Assembly (NCBI GenBank): GCA_037042915.1
Contig: CM073198.1
Span: forward strand, 2,418,001 to 2,482,000
DNA length: 64,000 nucleotides
Direction of reading: 5' to 3'
DNA from: Auricularia sp. M13
Taxonomy: Eukaryota; Basidiomycota; Agaricomycetes; Auriculariales; Auriculariaceae
Shown: positions 10,299 to 20,958 of the stretch, piece by piece
How positions within the stretch are numbered: the first letter of the stretch is position 1
How the letters are laid out: every line of letters begins with the position of its first letter
The notes under the pieces: model-generated
Databases searched by the model: none
The model's input: the letters and a program-made list of their open reading frames with translations, nothing else
What the model was told of the DNA's origin: nothing
Program-made: the position numbers and the translations under genes

Positions 10299-13200
10299 AT
10301 GACCGACAGCTCAGCTGTTACAGATTTCATTGCCAGGCAGCGCAAGCTACTTCAGGCAGAGCGCGATGCAGTTGTAGAGCAGTCTACGCTCTTGATATCC
10401 AGTTGCAGCCCCAAGCTCTTGGAGTCTCGCGGACTCGCGCTGCTCAATCTTGGCGTTGTGAACGTACGGGTCGGCCTTGGAGGAAAGACGTGCGTATCTT
10501 AGTCGGGTTGACCTGCTCTTGATATCGTATTGTCTAGCTTGGTCGAACTGGAACGGCCTGCGGCCCATTCGTCGTCTCCAATCTTCCCGCCGCACACGTT
10601 TCGGTTCGTCTTTCCAACGGTACTCTGTACATATAATCATTGCACAGCGTAATAGACCTGGTGATATTGCCCGTATCGATGAGCACTCGTCAACTACTGC
10701 AGCAAAGCCTAGCACGAAGGTTGCTAAGAAAACCGACAGCAAGGAATCGAAGGACATTGAAGGCGTCGTATACAAGGTCAGCCCGCCACGGCTACATGAC
10801 AGCGTTGATGCTTATACTAGTGGCTAGGTCTCAGACACCAAGATTATTGTCGCTGTCGATGGCGAAGGCTCAGGGTCGCAAGAGCTCGAATTGCCTTCAC
10901 GCTGCAAGCTGTAGGCCACTCGCAGCATTCTGCCCATCGCTCGTTGCTTATTATAGCAGAGTGAAGATAGCGAATACTGCCACTTTCGATCGGTAGGCAC
11001 TCAGAACTCACCTTGGTCCGAGAATTGGCGGTTGATCATTGGTAGAATGGACCGTGCGATCGACACTTTAGAAAAGCATATGCAGGGCACGGCGGCGGTA
11101 TGCGATGCCATCCTTTTTCTTTTATCACTAACGGTGGGCTGCTTTTAGCCTGTGCCACTGAATGCCCAGGGTGCAGCGACATTCAGTAATACAAACCTCA
11201 TTCGCGTGCTCATGAACCAACAATCCCCAAGCCCTCCTGTTTCGATCACCGACTTGCAATATCTTGATCCGTCTCTCAATCCGAGCCAACAGCAAGCAGT
11301 TAGATTCGCACTGGAAGCAGCCGAAGTTGCATGCATCCACGGACCTCCAGGCAAGTCCTGGGAAATGCTGATTGATGATAAGGTTTATTCCTCATACTCT
11401 TGCAGGTACTGGAAAGACGCACACGCTTGTGGAGATAGTCCGCCAGCTAGTCGCGAGGGATAAATCGGTGCTCATTTGCGGCGCGTCCAACCTGGCCGTC
11501 GACAATTTGCTGGAGCGCCTCCTCCCTCACCGCATCCCGCTGACGCGAATCGGACATCCTGCGCGTGTGATGGAAGCTTTGCACGCTGCAACACTCGATG
11601 CCCAGACTGTGCGCAGCGAGCAGTTCGCGCTTGCGAACGACGTGAAGAAGGATATTGAGACTGCAATGAACGCTCTGACTGGGAAGGGAAAAGGGAAGCT
11701 GAAGGGTGCAGAGAGGAAGAAAATGTGGGGTGAGGTTAGAGAGCTGCGCAAAGAGTGCGTCTTCCGCAATCTTCCTGGAATTCTTGCTGAGCGATTTTGT
11801 CCAGATATCGGAAGCGCGAAGGAACTGTCGTGTCCAGCGTCGTCAAGCAGGCCAAGGTGTGTTTTGAAAACTGTCTCGGTCGTTTATCATAATTTAACGC
11901 TTTACACTGCCAGGTTGTTTTAGCCACATGTCATGGTGCCGGGGGACGTCAACTATACGACCGTTTGTTCGACGTGGTCATCATCGACGAAGCGACTCAA
12001 GCAATGGAAGCTGCATGTAATTTCATAGCTACTCTTCCCCATTTCTGACCGGAAAGCGCAGGTCTCCTGGATTCCGATATTCAAAGGGGCGAAGCTGATT
12101 CTCGCGGGAGATCCATGTCAACTCCCTCCGACGGTCATCTCGACAAATCAAAACCAGAAGAAGACAAAGAAAACGATACCGAAGCCAACGGCGCCTGCAT
12201 CAAAGAAAGGTGTGTCTGCCAATTCTCTTGCTGCATTTTCTTACTATGTTGCTAGTTGCCAAGCCTGCGGCCGCACCCAAAGCAGCAGAGCAGCCGATTC
12301 AACCTCCCGCCAGCGATGACGAGAGCACTGACGAAGACGACGACGACGATTCCGCGTCAGCTGCTGATGAAGACGCTTCTCCGCCGACCACAACAAAAGC
12401 TCATAGCAAACCTGCGCCTGACGGAAAAAAGGGTGTGAAGAAGGGCGGCGGTGTGCTGAAGCCTCCAAGATCCCTTGAGGTGACGCTCTTTGACCGCCTT
12501 GAGCGCATGTACGGCGCAAATATCAAGCGCATGCTCACGGTGCAATACCGGTACGTGCCCAGTGGACAAGCACGCTTCCACCCGTCCTTTGCTCATCACA
12601 CGCACTGTACGCAGAATGCATTCGCAAATAGCAGAATTTCCCTCGAAAACTCTCTACGGCAATGCCCTCGTCTCGCACGAGTCGGTGCGGTCACATCGTC
12701 TGCGCGACCTACCCGCTGCACAGGAGAAAGGCGAGGAACACGCAGATGTGCTAGAGACTCCCGTGGTATTCTTTGATACCGCTGGATGCGAATACTTCGA
12801 GCGACTGGAAGGAGACGGACAGGATGGCGCGAAAGGTGTGGAGGAGGGCAGCCGGTGCAATGAAAATGAGGCCGTCGTCGTAAAGAACTGGGTGGAGCGA
12901 TTGGTCTGTCCCGGAGTGCGCAGTGTGAAGGCATTTCTGCTGACATTGTCTTGCCGTTCAGGTCGAGGCTGGCGTACTTCCGTCGCAGATAGCCATCATC
13001 ACGCCGTTTGTTCTTGAGCTTGTGCTCCTCGCAGTATGCTGACTTCGTGGGACTGTAGGTATCAGGCGCAGGTGACATTGCTGTCCTCGCTCTTACGCCC
13101 GTCCATGCCCGACCTCGAGATCGGATCTGTGGATGGCATGCAAGGGCGAGAGAAAGAAGCCGTAGTTTTGAGCTTGGTGAGAAGTAACGACAAGGTAAAC

Positions 13201-13515
13201 CTTTGAAACCCATGGTGAAGCATGCAGCTCATGGCCTTGTAGCGTGAAGTTGGCTTCTTGAAAGACAAACGCAGGCTGAATGGTATGAGATGCAGATAGC
13301 TGGAGATCTGAACGCTGAACAATTGCTAGTGGCCATGACGCGTGCCAGGCGACATTTGGTGAGTTCCAACAGCAGGCAGACTAAGCAAGACACTCAGACA
13401 GATTCAGTGCGTCGTAGGCGACTCTTCAACCATTCAATACGGCGGCAAGTACCTGAAGAACTGGATGGCGTGGCTCGAGTCGAATGCAGATGTACGATAT
13501 GCAGGGCCGGAATGA
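10299..13515 (+). CDS. HCS1: SF1 DNA helicase, HCS1 / SMUBP2 (IGHMBP2) family
   Basis: A 5'-3' superfamily 1B helicase; yeast Hcs1 copurifies with DNA polymerase alpha and human IGHMBP2 acts on RNA/DNA at ribosomes. Exons give an N-terminal beta-barrel region, then [13 protein letters not shown] (Q motif), Walker A GPPGTGKTHT, motif Ia [16 protein letters not shown], a Lys-rich 1B insertion, motif [15 protein letters not shown], motif [17 protein letters not shown], motif IV MLTVQYRMHSQI, motif [22 protein letters not shown] and motif [14 protein letters not shown]. It ends with [18 protein letters not shown] at TGA 13513. The Walker A codons are split by a GC-AG intron (11351-11405). Between motifs III and IV there is an Asp/Ser/Lys-rich insertion of roughly 90 residues (12190-12475). 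Convergent with the eS17 gene, 87 bp apart. Confidence 0.92.
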
Positions 13516-13602
13516 TGAATTTTTTGTGAGGGCACGGCATGTCATACTGCGGCATAGACACATGAAAGAATCCTACACCAAGAGCCCCAGTGCGTTCCGA
13601 GT

Positions 13603-14205
13603 CTACGAGCGGCCAGCACCAGGAACGACGCGGCGCTCGCGGCGGGGGCCACGCTCTGGTGCAACATAGCCGGAGATGGGCGCCGACACCGTGACCGGCA
13701 GCTGGTCGAAGTTGAGGGCCTTGAGCAGGTCCTGGATGATACAAAACTCGTTAGCGAGTCAGTCGAGTGGCGGATATAAGTCTGCATACCTTGGTGTCCG
13801 GGTCGACCTCGAGGCCGTTGGAGACGTCGAGTGCCGAGACTTCGGGGACGTATTGGTCCTTCCGCTCGCGCTCCTCCTCCTGGAGCTTGAACGAGATGCC
13901 GCGAACGGGCCCGCGCTGGATGCGCTTCATCAAGTGCGTCGTGAAACCGGAAATCTTGTTGCGCAGACGCTTCGACGGGACGACGGCCTGGATTCGATAT
14001 TAAAACATATTATTGCGGACAGCGGTGGATTCGAACGCACGACTTCATCGATGATACGCTTGTTCGTATGGAAGTCGAGCGTGAGGCGGGGGTAGTACTT
14101 CTCAATGAGCACACGCGAGGCGCGCTTGGTGGTCTTGGTGCGGACACGGCCCTATCGCGCATGGTCAGAGCGCCGCGCAGGCCAGATATATGCCCTGCAC
14201 ACCAT
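13603..14205 (-). CDS. RPS17: 40S ribosomal protein eS17 (RPS17)
   Basis: A structural protein of the small ribosomal subunit. The ATG is a lone first-exon codon at 14203-14205, followed by an intron that ends just before [20 protein letters not shown]. Downstream: [54 protein letters not shown], then a divergent tail [20 protein letters not shown] ending in an Arg-rich segment at 13603. An ATG followed at once by an intron is common in fungal ribosomal protein genes. The intron after RIIDE is about 58 nt. Divergent from uS8, so the two small-subunit genes share a promoter. Confidence 0.95.
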
Positions 14206-14483
14206 TTTGTTTTCGGTGGCTGGCGGGGAGCGGAGGAGAACGAGACGAGGACTGGCTGGGACTTGCCGAAACCTTGCTTTCGTTGATTCTCAGTGCCAGA
14301 CTCGCAGCCGGCGTTCGCCGCTCAAGCTTTGCCTCACGACCGTCTTCGCCGTCGCACCTAACGCGTCCGCCGCCCACCGTGTCCGTACCGTGCTTGTCTG
14401 ACTCGCGTTCATGGACGCGACACTCATTCAGAGCATTCAAAATGCAGTAGCCGACCCCACATAACCCAAAAAATCCAGCAGCC
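14206..14483. promoter_or_regulatory. Divergent promoter between eS17 and uS8 genes
   Basis: The 278 bp between the two ribosomal protein start codons should drive both 40S genes. I see no clear TATA box. The uS8-proximal part reads CCCCACATAACCC close to the start codon. No repeat or RNA gene is apparent. Confidence 0.5.
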
Positions 14484-15265
14484 ATGGTCCGCGTCTCCGT
14501 CCTCGTGCGCATTTGTTGCTATTTTCCCCAGCGTTTGTCTATTATGCTGACAGGTTACTGCGTAGAACGACTGCCTTGTATGTTACTTCCGCATCCTTTC
14601 CAATTCATCTCAAGCCGTCTCATCGCGTTTGCCATCCAGAACAACATCGTCAACGCCGAGCGCCGTGGCAAGCGCCAGGTCCTGATCCGCCCGAGCTCGA
14701 AGGTCATCGTCAAGTTCCTGTCCGTCATGCAGCGCCATGGTGAGTGTCCCCAGGTACTCTTTAGCCGGGAGTTATAACTACTTGTGGCGGATTGTGTTTC
14801 CACCTGCCTCTTGTTTTAAAACATCCCAACATTGAACCTCCTCTGCTCATTCCTTTTTTATTTGGTCGTATTATTACGATTTCACTTGTTTGAGCTTTGG
14901 AACATCTTTTACTCAGACTTATGCATCGAGCAACCAAGCTGATGTTCGTCAGGCTACATCGGCGAGTTTGAGATTGTCGATGACCACCGCTCTGGCAAGA
15001 TCGTTGTCCAGCTCAACGGCCGCCTCAACAAGACCGGCGTCATCTCGCCGCGTTACAACATCCAGGTCCGCGACATCGAGGCCTGGGTTAACTTGTTGCT
15101 TCCTTCTCGTGGCTTCGGCTACATAATCCTGGTGCGTCCTTTGGCTCTCTCTATACAGTCCCTTTTACTAAGCCCTGGCTGTAGACGACCTCGTCGGGCA
15201 TCCTTGACCACGAGGAGGCTCGCCGGAAAAACGTTGGTGGCAAGATCCTCGGCTATGTTTACTAG
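14484..15265 (+). CDS. RPS22: 40S ribosomal protein uS8 (RPS22 / RPS15A)
   Basis: A conserved core protein of the small subunit that binds 18S rRNA. Exons join to [80 protein letters not shown], then [15 protein letters not shown] and [20 protein letters not shown] ending at TAG 15263-15265. The length of about 130 residues fits the family. One intron (14740-14952, 213 nt) is about four times longer than most in the window; the others are short. Divergent from eS17. Confidence 0.95.
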
Positions 15266-15459
15266 GCGATCTCGCTGAAGGCGGTCATGTCATCGTAAAA
15301 CGCGGGCTCGGTGTACGCCATGCTGCTGTCTATTGCATTCCCATGCTATGAATTAAGTGCGGTGTCTAAGAACCGATGCAAATTGGCTCAGCGACCTTTC
15401 CTTACTGTCTGACTGACCATTTCTTTGCCTTGTGCGCCCAACCATTGGATCGTGGCTAC
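15266..15459. other. 3' flank of uS8; no gene seen
   Basis: About 190 bp of downstream sequence between the uS8 stop codon and the 3' end of the convergent F-box pseudogene. I see no coding or structural signal. Confidence 0.4.
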
Positions 15460-16663
15460 TTACGTCCTAGTTTTGGAGGCTCTTGAACTGAATACTGGGA
15501 GAAGAATTTTATACTGGTCAAGAGACGTGCAGGAGTTGTGGTCATGTGCTGGTTGCTCGCTGCAAAGGAATATATCCTGTGACTTCGAATACAGCGCATG
15601 TGCTGAATATATGTAAAGCATGGCTATGACAGCTGCCCCGTGCTTCGTCGACGGTCGTTCAGGGGATGCGTGTCTGAAAGCGAAGGATTCAAGCCGCGGC
15701 ATGTCGAGCAACTCGAGAACCGACGCTCTGCTAGCGTCTTGTTGGAAATAAAAGGGCCGAAGATTGGGGAGTAGGATGGTGCTGCAGTCCGGTGGAGCCA
15801 CCGGACTCTCGATAAAGTGTGCGCATAGAGCCTGCAGGCCCGTAAATCCACCAGTGCTCAGCATCTGTAGAAGGACACTGAGTTCTACCCTGCGGATCAT
15901 GAGACTCTTGAGTCGACCGTGTAGGGGAACGAGAAGATGGCCAGCGGTCAAGTCCGAAATACGTAGGCAAGCGAGCCGAGGGGATGACATTGCCAATGTC
16001 GACATGAAGCTGATATCGAGTTCGATATTCGATATGTCGACCGCATGAAGGGACGGCATCGGAAGAGACAAGCAGCGGATGGTACGTTCATCGTTGCGAA
16101 AACCACCTTCAGGCGCAAAGCGGCGGAGTTCCGAGGCTCGCGACATGATTATCTGAATTACTTATCTCGTCGAGCCCCTCGGTCGCCTGTTGCTCATATG
16201 GACCACCCCAGGCGAGGGATACATCCTTCTTGCAACATCCACTCATATTATACCACTCCCGGACGTCCTATAGGGTGCGGAGTGTGCCACGTTTACGACG
16301 ACGCCCAGTGAGATGGTAATCTTCGTCCATGCCTTCGGCGTTCGCAGAGTCACATCCCGCCATTTTTTGCAGATAGAAGACAAGACACGCAATTGCTGGA
16401 CTGGCGCGTCCGGGTAAGTGGCGCACAGGGTGACAATGTCTCCAACGACTTCGAACGGGAGTCTGCGAATTGGCGCGATATAGGCCTTCTTTCGTGCGAT
16501 ATCTGCGCGCGCGCTGAGGACCGTCGACTGCAGTGTGGCTATGAGAGCTCGGTGCTCGATGATTTGCTGCTTCGCGGCTGCTATCACGTTCTCTTGGTAG
16601 ATAATCTATTGTCCAGTGACTTTGATTTGCGCGGCGCTGGGCAGGCAAAGGCGCGTACGACAT
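15460..16663 (-). pseudogene. F-box/leucine-rich protein, decayed copy
   Basis: The F-box core RRLPFEVVGDIVTLCATYPD with SSICKKWRDVTLRTPKAW identifies a substrate-receptor gene of SCF ubiquitin ligases, in the large F-box family typical of mushrooms. It is preceded by a coiled coil (AAAKQQIIEHRALIATLQST). Relative to the paralogue at 43137-43625, the segment after MSYAPLPA is out of frame and an early Gln codon is TAG, so the ATG at 16663 does not reach the F-box. After the F-box, homology passes between frames (EWYNMSGCC, then MSRASELRRFAPEGG). A leucine-rich part (PSLHAVDISNIELDISFMST, SSPRLACLRISDLT) remains open down to 15460. I read this as a host F-box gene that has decayed; a multi-exon gene that begins at a downstream start is the alternative. 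Confidence 0.65.
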
Positions 16664-16747
16664 GCTGGCTTGCAGAAGCAATACGCGCGATATATGTGGG
16701 AGGAGCAATCGGAGTTTGGAGCTTGCTGCAGTTGGTCCGCGGTCGCG

Positions 16748-17225
16748 TGTTGCGGTCTTCGTCGAGTCCCTCCTCCCCCGCTGTTTCATTTCGCCGTCCC
16801 GTGGCCCTCGCATCTCGGCCGGGCGCCCAAACTCCTTGCGCCCGGCCCCGCGGCCCTTTCGTCGGCGCGTCCAAGCGGTCTCTCCGCTCGGCGAGCACCT
16901 CGGTCTCTTCCCAGGAGAATGGTAATATGACGGGATGTTTCTGGTTTGGTTGGGCTCTATTTATCCCGGGTTTTCTGTCTCGCCGACGACGCCCCGGCGG
17001 TCTCTTTCGGCCTGATCTGTGGCGCCCGCGTGACAACCGGTCGGTGGCGCAATTGGTCCGCGGGGCCCCTCGGCCTTGCTTCCGTAGTATATATATGGGC
17101 CGTCGCCCCTCTTGTACCTTAGGTTTGGTCTGGTCTATCATACCGCTTATCCGCGCCTCCCTCTCCCCACTCATCCCTTCTCCTCGGGCGTCGTCTCGGA
17201 GAGTGATATAGCAGTCACCGTGACA
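16748..17225 (+). repeat. 5' LTR of the chromodomain element
   Basis: A 478-bp LTR with TGT...ACA ends. A TATATATA box near 17088-17096 places transcription start at about 17120, where the sequence TAGGTTTGGTCT (17120-17131) begins; its reverse complement lies just inside the LTR at 17228-17239. The U3 part is rich in C/G blocks such as GGCCGGGCGCCC. Confidence 0.88.
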
Positions 17226-17227
17226 TA

Positions 17228-17239
17228 AGACCAAACCTA
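17228..17239 (+). promoter_or_regulatory. Primer-binding site of self-priming type
   Basis: AGACCAAACCTA, two bases inside the 5' LTR, is the exact reverse complement of TAGGTTTGGTCT at 17120-17131, about 25-30 bp after the LTR TATA box and so at the predicted 5' end of the transcript. In Tf1 and related fungal chromoviruses the first 11 nt of the RNA fold back onto such a site to prime reverse transcription. No typical tRNA-complementary TGG start is seen here. The pairing is seen in the sequence; the mechanism is inferred from the family. Confidence 0.7.
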
Positions 17240-17907
17240 CCCTCCCTCCCGACGCTCGAGATCCCCATACCCCTTACTCACCACCCTTCCAATCCGGGCG
17301 AACCGTTCGGTCGGCGTTGCTCGGTCCAGGAAGGAATCCGACCCCTCGGACCGGCTAGGAGACCCCTCGCGTCGACGAGGACCCGTCGCGACCGCCGCGC
17401 CCACTCATCGGCCCACCAGGACCCTGCAGGACCCACCCTCCGGACGCCGAGCCTTGCCCACTGGCCTTCGGGTCAGGCACTCAGCCAACGAGGACCCCTC
17501 CAGACCCATACGGTCGTCAAATCCGAAAGCTCATTCCATCACCGGCTCCTGATCTCTCCTCTTCATCAGAGCCAGGTCATCCGCGGCGAGACCACCCCCC
17601 CACAAGCCCTACTCGCTGAACGCGCGCCCGCTGCGCGTCCCCACCCCTCGGTCAACCTCTAAACCTCCCACGGCCGACCCCTCTCTCCAGAACCTCACCC
17701 TCCGCGCATCCCGAGAGCAAGTTCCCCCCCCCCCGTGGTGTGCGCGGCGCATTCACATCATCTTCCTCGGATCGTGACCCCCATCATCCCCACGCATCAA
17801 CGCTTACGACACATACACCATATAATCCGGATCGGCCGCCAGACCGACGCCTCTTTCCCCCCTTTTTCCCGACACGCCCCTTTGTTCGGACCGAACGCTC
17901 ACAAAAT

Positions 17908-18388
17908 GTCCCAGTACGACGAGACCATAGTTAACCCTCAATACATACCGGCGGCAGTCCTGGACCACCGCGTACACCGAGGAGTTCCTCAGTATCTCGT
18001 CCAATGGATGGGCTTTCCCCCCGAGGACGCTAGCTGGCAACTGGCCGCCGACCTGGACGGAACCGGACTCGTGGAGGAGTACCACGCCGAACCACCGGAG
18101 CCAAATGAGGACCAAGGCGCCGCACAGGACCTGGACCAGGATGCGGACATGGACCTCGGCGAGGACTTTGGCGACGGATCCCAAGAGCTGTTCGGCGAAT
18201 CACCCATCAGCACCGGCGAGTCACCTCTCGCCGCCGACGAGTCGTCCGAGCTTGAGGACGCGCGCCCGGCCACACCTCCGCTGGGGCTCATCCCCTTCGC
18301 GCTCGTATCCGGTCGCCGGACCCGGACGACACCCGGCTCGACATCGCCATGCTCGTGGCCCCTCCCCAACCTTTCTTCTGGATGCTAG
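17908..18388 (+). CDS. Chromodomain protein encoded by the LTR element
   Basis: Begins MSQYDETIVNPQYIPAAVLD and has a chromodomain at about residues 10-60 (YIPAAVLDHRVHRGVPQYLV, then QWMGFPPEDASWQLAADL), followed by an acidic Pro/Asp/Glu linker of about 80 residues. In chromoviruses this domain normally ends the integrase and steers insertion to chromatin; here it is at the start of a short independent frame without integrase. A second open stretch overlaps its end and runs to about 18900 in another frame; I do not assign a function. Part of a virus-like element, so treated as a fossil part. Confidence 0.6.
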
Positions 18389-18990
18389 ACCGCTTCACTC
18401 ACTACGGCCGCTTCACTGCCCCGAGACATCTCCCGCTCGATATCTCGCGTTACTGGGTACTCCCGACCGTCGTGCGCAATGACCGAGGCCGACGGGCTCG
18501 CACCGAGCTAGTGGTCTTCTCGTTCCCACCTCGCCTCGGCCCTCATCTCATCACGTCGCCTACGACGGAACGAGCCCTCCAGGTCGTTCGGCTTACGGCG
18601 TGCCTTGTCTGGGATGTCCGCGAATATCGTGCCACGTACGCCGACGACGCCCTGGTCCTGCGGATCGCGTCCCCGGCCCGGCCCACCGTCTTTGAACGCT
18701 CCGGACGGTTGCCCCTGCCTTGTACAGCAGCACGCTTTGCGAAGCCAAAACCGCCCTTCTTTGTCGATATCTACTGGCGTACAGGTGACGCCACCCGTCG
18801 TTCCCTCCCCTCGGCGACCGTGCCCAGAATCGGACCCTACCTCGGTCGGACGCCGCTTCGGTCGGATGCTCTCCACAGTCACGGTCCCGGTCGTTTCTCA
18901 TACCCCGTATTTATGCTCGTCTTTCCGCCTCTCTATTTACATATTTTACGAGCCTCCACACCACTACCCGAATCATACCCGGACACGGTC

Positions 18991-20250
18991 TTACTCCTCC
19001 ATGGGTTGGCCCGCATCGACCGACTTCTCCCCTATCACGGACGCATCCCGACCCTCGGACCGTTGGACGCGTGGCAGGAATCCGGACCCGGACCCAGACG
19101 CCTCCAGCGACGCAAAGCTGGGTATCGGACGCACATCCCCCGGCACTACCACGCCAAGAAGGGCCAGGTCGGCGCCGAAGTCAGCAAGCACGCCGACAGG
19201 ACCCGCCGGCGCCTCCGCCTCCACGCCCGCGGCGCCAGGGGAAGTCGGCGCGTCGGTGGGCGACCTCCTCGCCTCGTCCTCCACCGCTCGGCCGTCATTG
19301 GAGTCGGTATCGCGCTCGCTCCCGCCCGGCGACACGAGGCGCACCGTCTTATGGGCACGCCGGTCATCGACGAGCTCCTGCGTCCACTTGCGAAGGTCGC
19401 GCCTCAACGCCGAGACGGACAGCTGGAACCCTGGACGATGCGGTCGCCCAGGACCTCGAGGTCGGCCATGGTGGCTGTCCCCGGCGACCGAAGCCTTCGG
19501 CGTGTGCGCGACCGCGCCACGGACGCGCCGACGGTGTCCACCACGTCGTCCTGGTCCGGATCGTCCCCGTCATCGCCGTCCACGTCAGCGTCCTGTCGCA
19601 CCCTCTTGCGCGATGTGCCCGACCGGCCGACGCTGTGAGAACACCCCACGCGGGTCCGGTGGCACCGAGCACAGGCAGTCGCCGACCCGGACACTTGTCT
19701 AAAACACGGCCGGCCGGAGCGCTCGCACTGCTCACAAGGCTGGACCCGGACGAAAGATGTCAGCGCAGGATACACCCCGGAGCAAGAGGACCTTTGACCA
19801 AGACGCACCGTGTTAAAAGGAGGCCCGACCGCGTCCTTCTCCTCGTCGCCGGTCCCTCGCGCGCCGACGTCCGAAGGCCGCCGACCCAGACGCGACCACT
19901 CCCGATGAGCCCTTGCCCTTCGTGGTCGAGGAGGTCGTTCCCGTGCGGCGAACCCCTTCCACCTTCGGCACTACGGGGAGCGAGGCTGCTGTCATGCCGA
20001 GGAGAGACGCCGCCGTCTCCAGATTGCGGGTCGCGGCGTTGCGTCGGCGCACCTCGGCGTCAATGGCCTCCAACCGCTGGCCCGCAGACGCAAGCACCGT
20101 ACGCGCCTTCTCCTCCTCCGCGTCCGCGGCGTAGTTCCCGAAGTCCAGTTGGCGCTGGATGGAGGCATGCAGCGTGAACACCCGCTCCCTGAGGTCCCGA
20201 AGTTCGCCGAGAGGCTTCGCAGTCAGTCCGTCGGCGGCGGTGGACGTCAT
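18991..20250 (-). CDS. Antisense zinc-cluster / coiled-coil coding region of the LTR element
   Basis: On the strand opposite to the element's presumed transcript. The parts in minus-strand order are a helical, coiled-coil-like stretch (LRDLRERVFTLHASIQRQLD, then EEEKARTVLASAGQRLEAID) within 19813-20250; a cysteine cluster CEQCERSGRPCFR with CARCHRTRVGCS and a basic patch (SRKRVRQD) within 19404-19808; and a Ser/Pro/acidic stretch ending at 18991. The spacing C-x2-C-x5-C-x10-C-x2-C-x6-C resembles fungal zinc-cluster DNA-binding modules. The parts lie in more than one frame, which may reflect introns or damage; I do not decide. It converges with the chromodomain frame. Confidence 0.5.
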
Positions 20251-20475
20251 AGGATATCGGACGGTGACGGGAAGCGGGGAGGCGAAGAGCGAGAAGTACC
20301 GCGGTTCGTGTACGGCGGCAGCCGAGCCTTTCGCGGCATCTGACGCTTAGAGTTTGATCCCGCGACGGATGGAGCTCGGCCCGGCCACGCTATGGTCTGT
20401 CTCCCCACGCCCGATCTAACCCGCACCTCCCCTGGCCATTCCCCCTCGGCCACTGGACGGCTAGAAGGGGGGTTA

Positions 20476-20953
20476 TGTTGCGGTCTTCGTCGAGTCCCTC
20501 CTCCCCCGCTGTTTCATTTCGCCGTCCCGTGGCCCTCGCATCTCGGCCGGGCGCCCAAACTCCTTGCGCCCGGCCCCGCGGCCCTTTCGTCGGCGCGTCC
20601 AAGCGGTCTCTCCGCTCGGCGAGCACCTCGGTCTCTTCCCAGGAGAATGGTAATATGACGGGATGTTTCTGGTTTGGTTGGGCTCTATTTATCCCGGGTT
20701 TTCTGTCTCGCCGACGACGCCCCGGCGGTCTCTTTCGGCCTGATCTGTGGCGCCCGCGTGACAACCGGTCGGTGGCGCAATTGGTCCGCGGGGCCCCTCG
20801 GCCTTGCTTCCGTAGTATATATATGGGCCGTCGCCCCTCTTGTACCTTAGGTTTGGTCTGGTCTATCATACCGCTTATCCGCGCCTCCCTCTCCCCACTC
20901 ATCCCTTCTCCTCGGGCGTCGTCTCGGAGAGTGATATAGCAGTCACCGTGACA
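20476..20953 (+). repeat. 3' LTR of the chromodomain element
   Basis: A 478-bp repeat that reads identical to 16748-17225 and is followed by the TCGCG target duplication at 20954-20958. Preceded by the purine tract AGAAGGGGGG. Confidence 0.88.
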
Positions 20954-20958
20954 TCGCG

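Larger units (their letters stand above)
16748..20953 (+). mobile_element. Non-autonomous LTR retroelement with chromodomain frame (self-priming type)
   Basis: A 4206-bp element bounded by two 478-bp direct repeats that begin TGTTGCGG and end CCGTGACA, flanked on both sides by TCGCG (16743-16747 and 20954-20958), a 5-bp target duplication. The repeats read identical, which implies recent insertion. A purine-rich tract (AGAAGGGGGG) lies just before the 3' LTR, so the element points along the plus strand. I find no reverse transcriptase or integrase, so it would depend on another element. It lies 84 bp upstream of the decayed F-box gene's former ATG. Internal content: a chromodomain frame in sense and a zinc-cluster coding region in antisense. 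The termini look whole; the internal frames are harder to judge. Confidence 0.85.

Noticed and set aside
13986-14043. tRNA-like T-arm sequence (GCGTTCGAATCC on the minus strand)
   Set aside because: It is within the 58-nt intron of eS17; no acceptor, D or anticodon arms fit.
16748-17225. Open frames of about 150 residues in the 478-bp LTRs
   Set aside because: Identical in both LTRs, no protein features, and they overlap promoter elements.
18605-19702. Long plus-strand frame (365 residues) opposite the zinc-cluster region
   Set aside because: Very rich in Arg/Pro/Ser as expected for the complement of a GC-rich coding strand; the minus strand shows the recognisable cysteine cluster.
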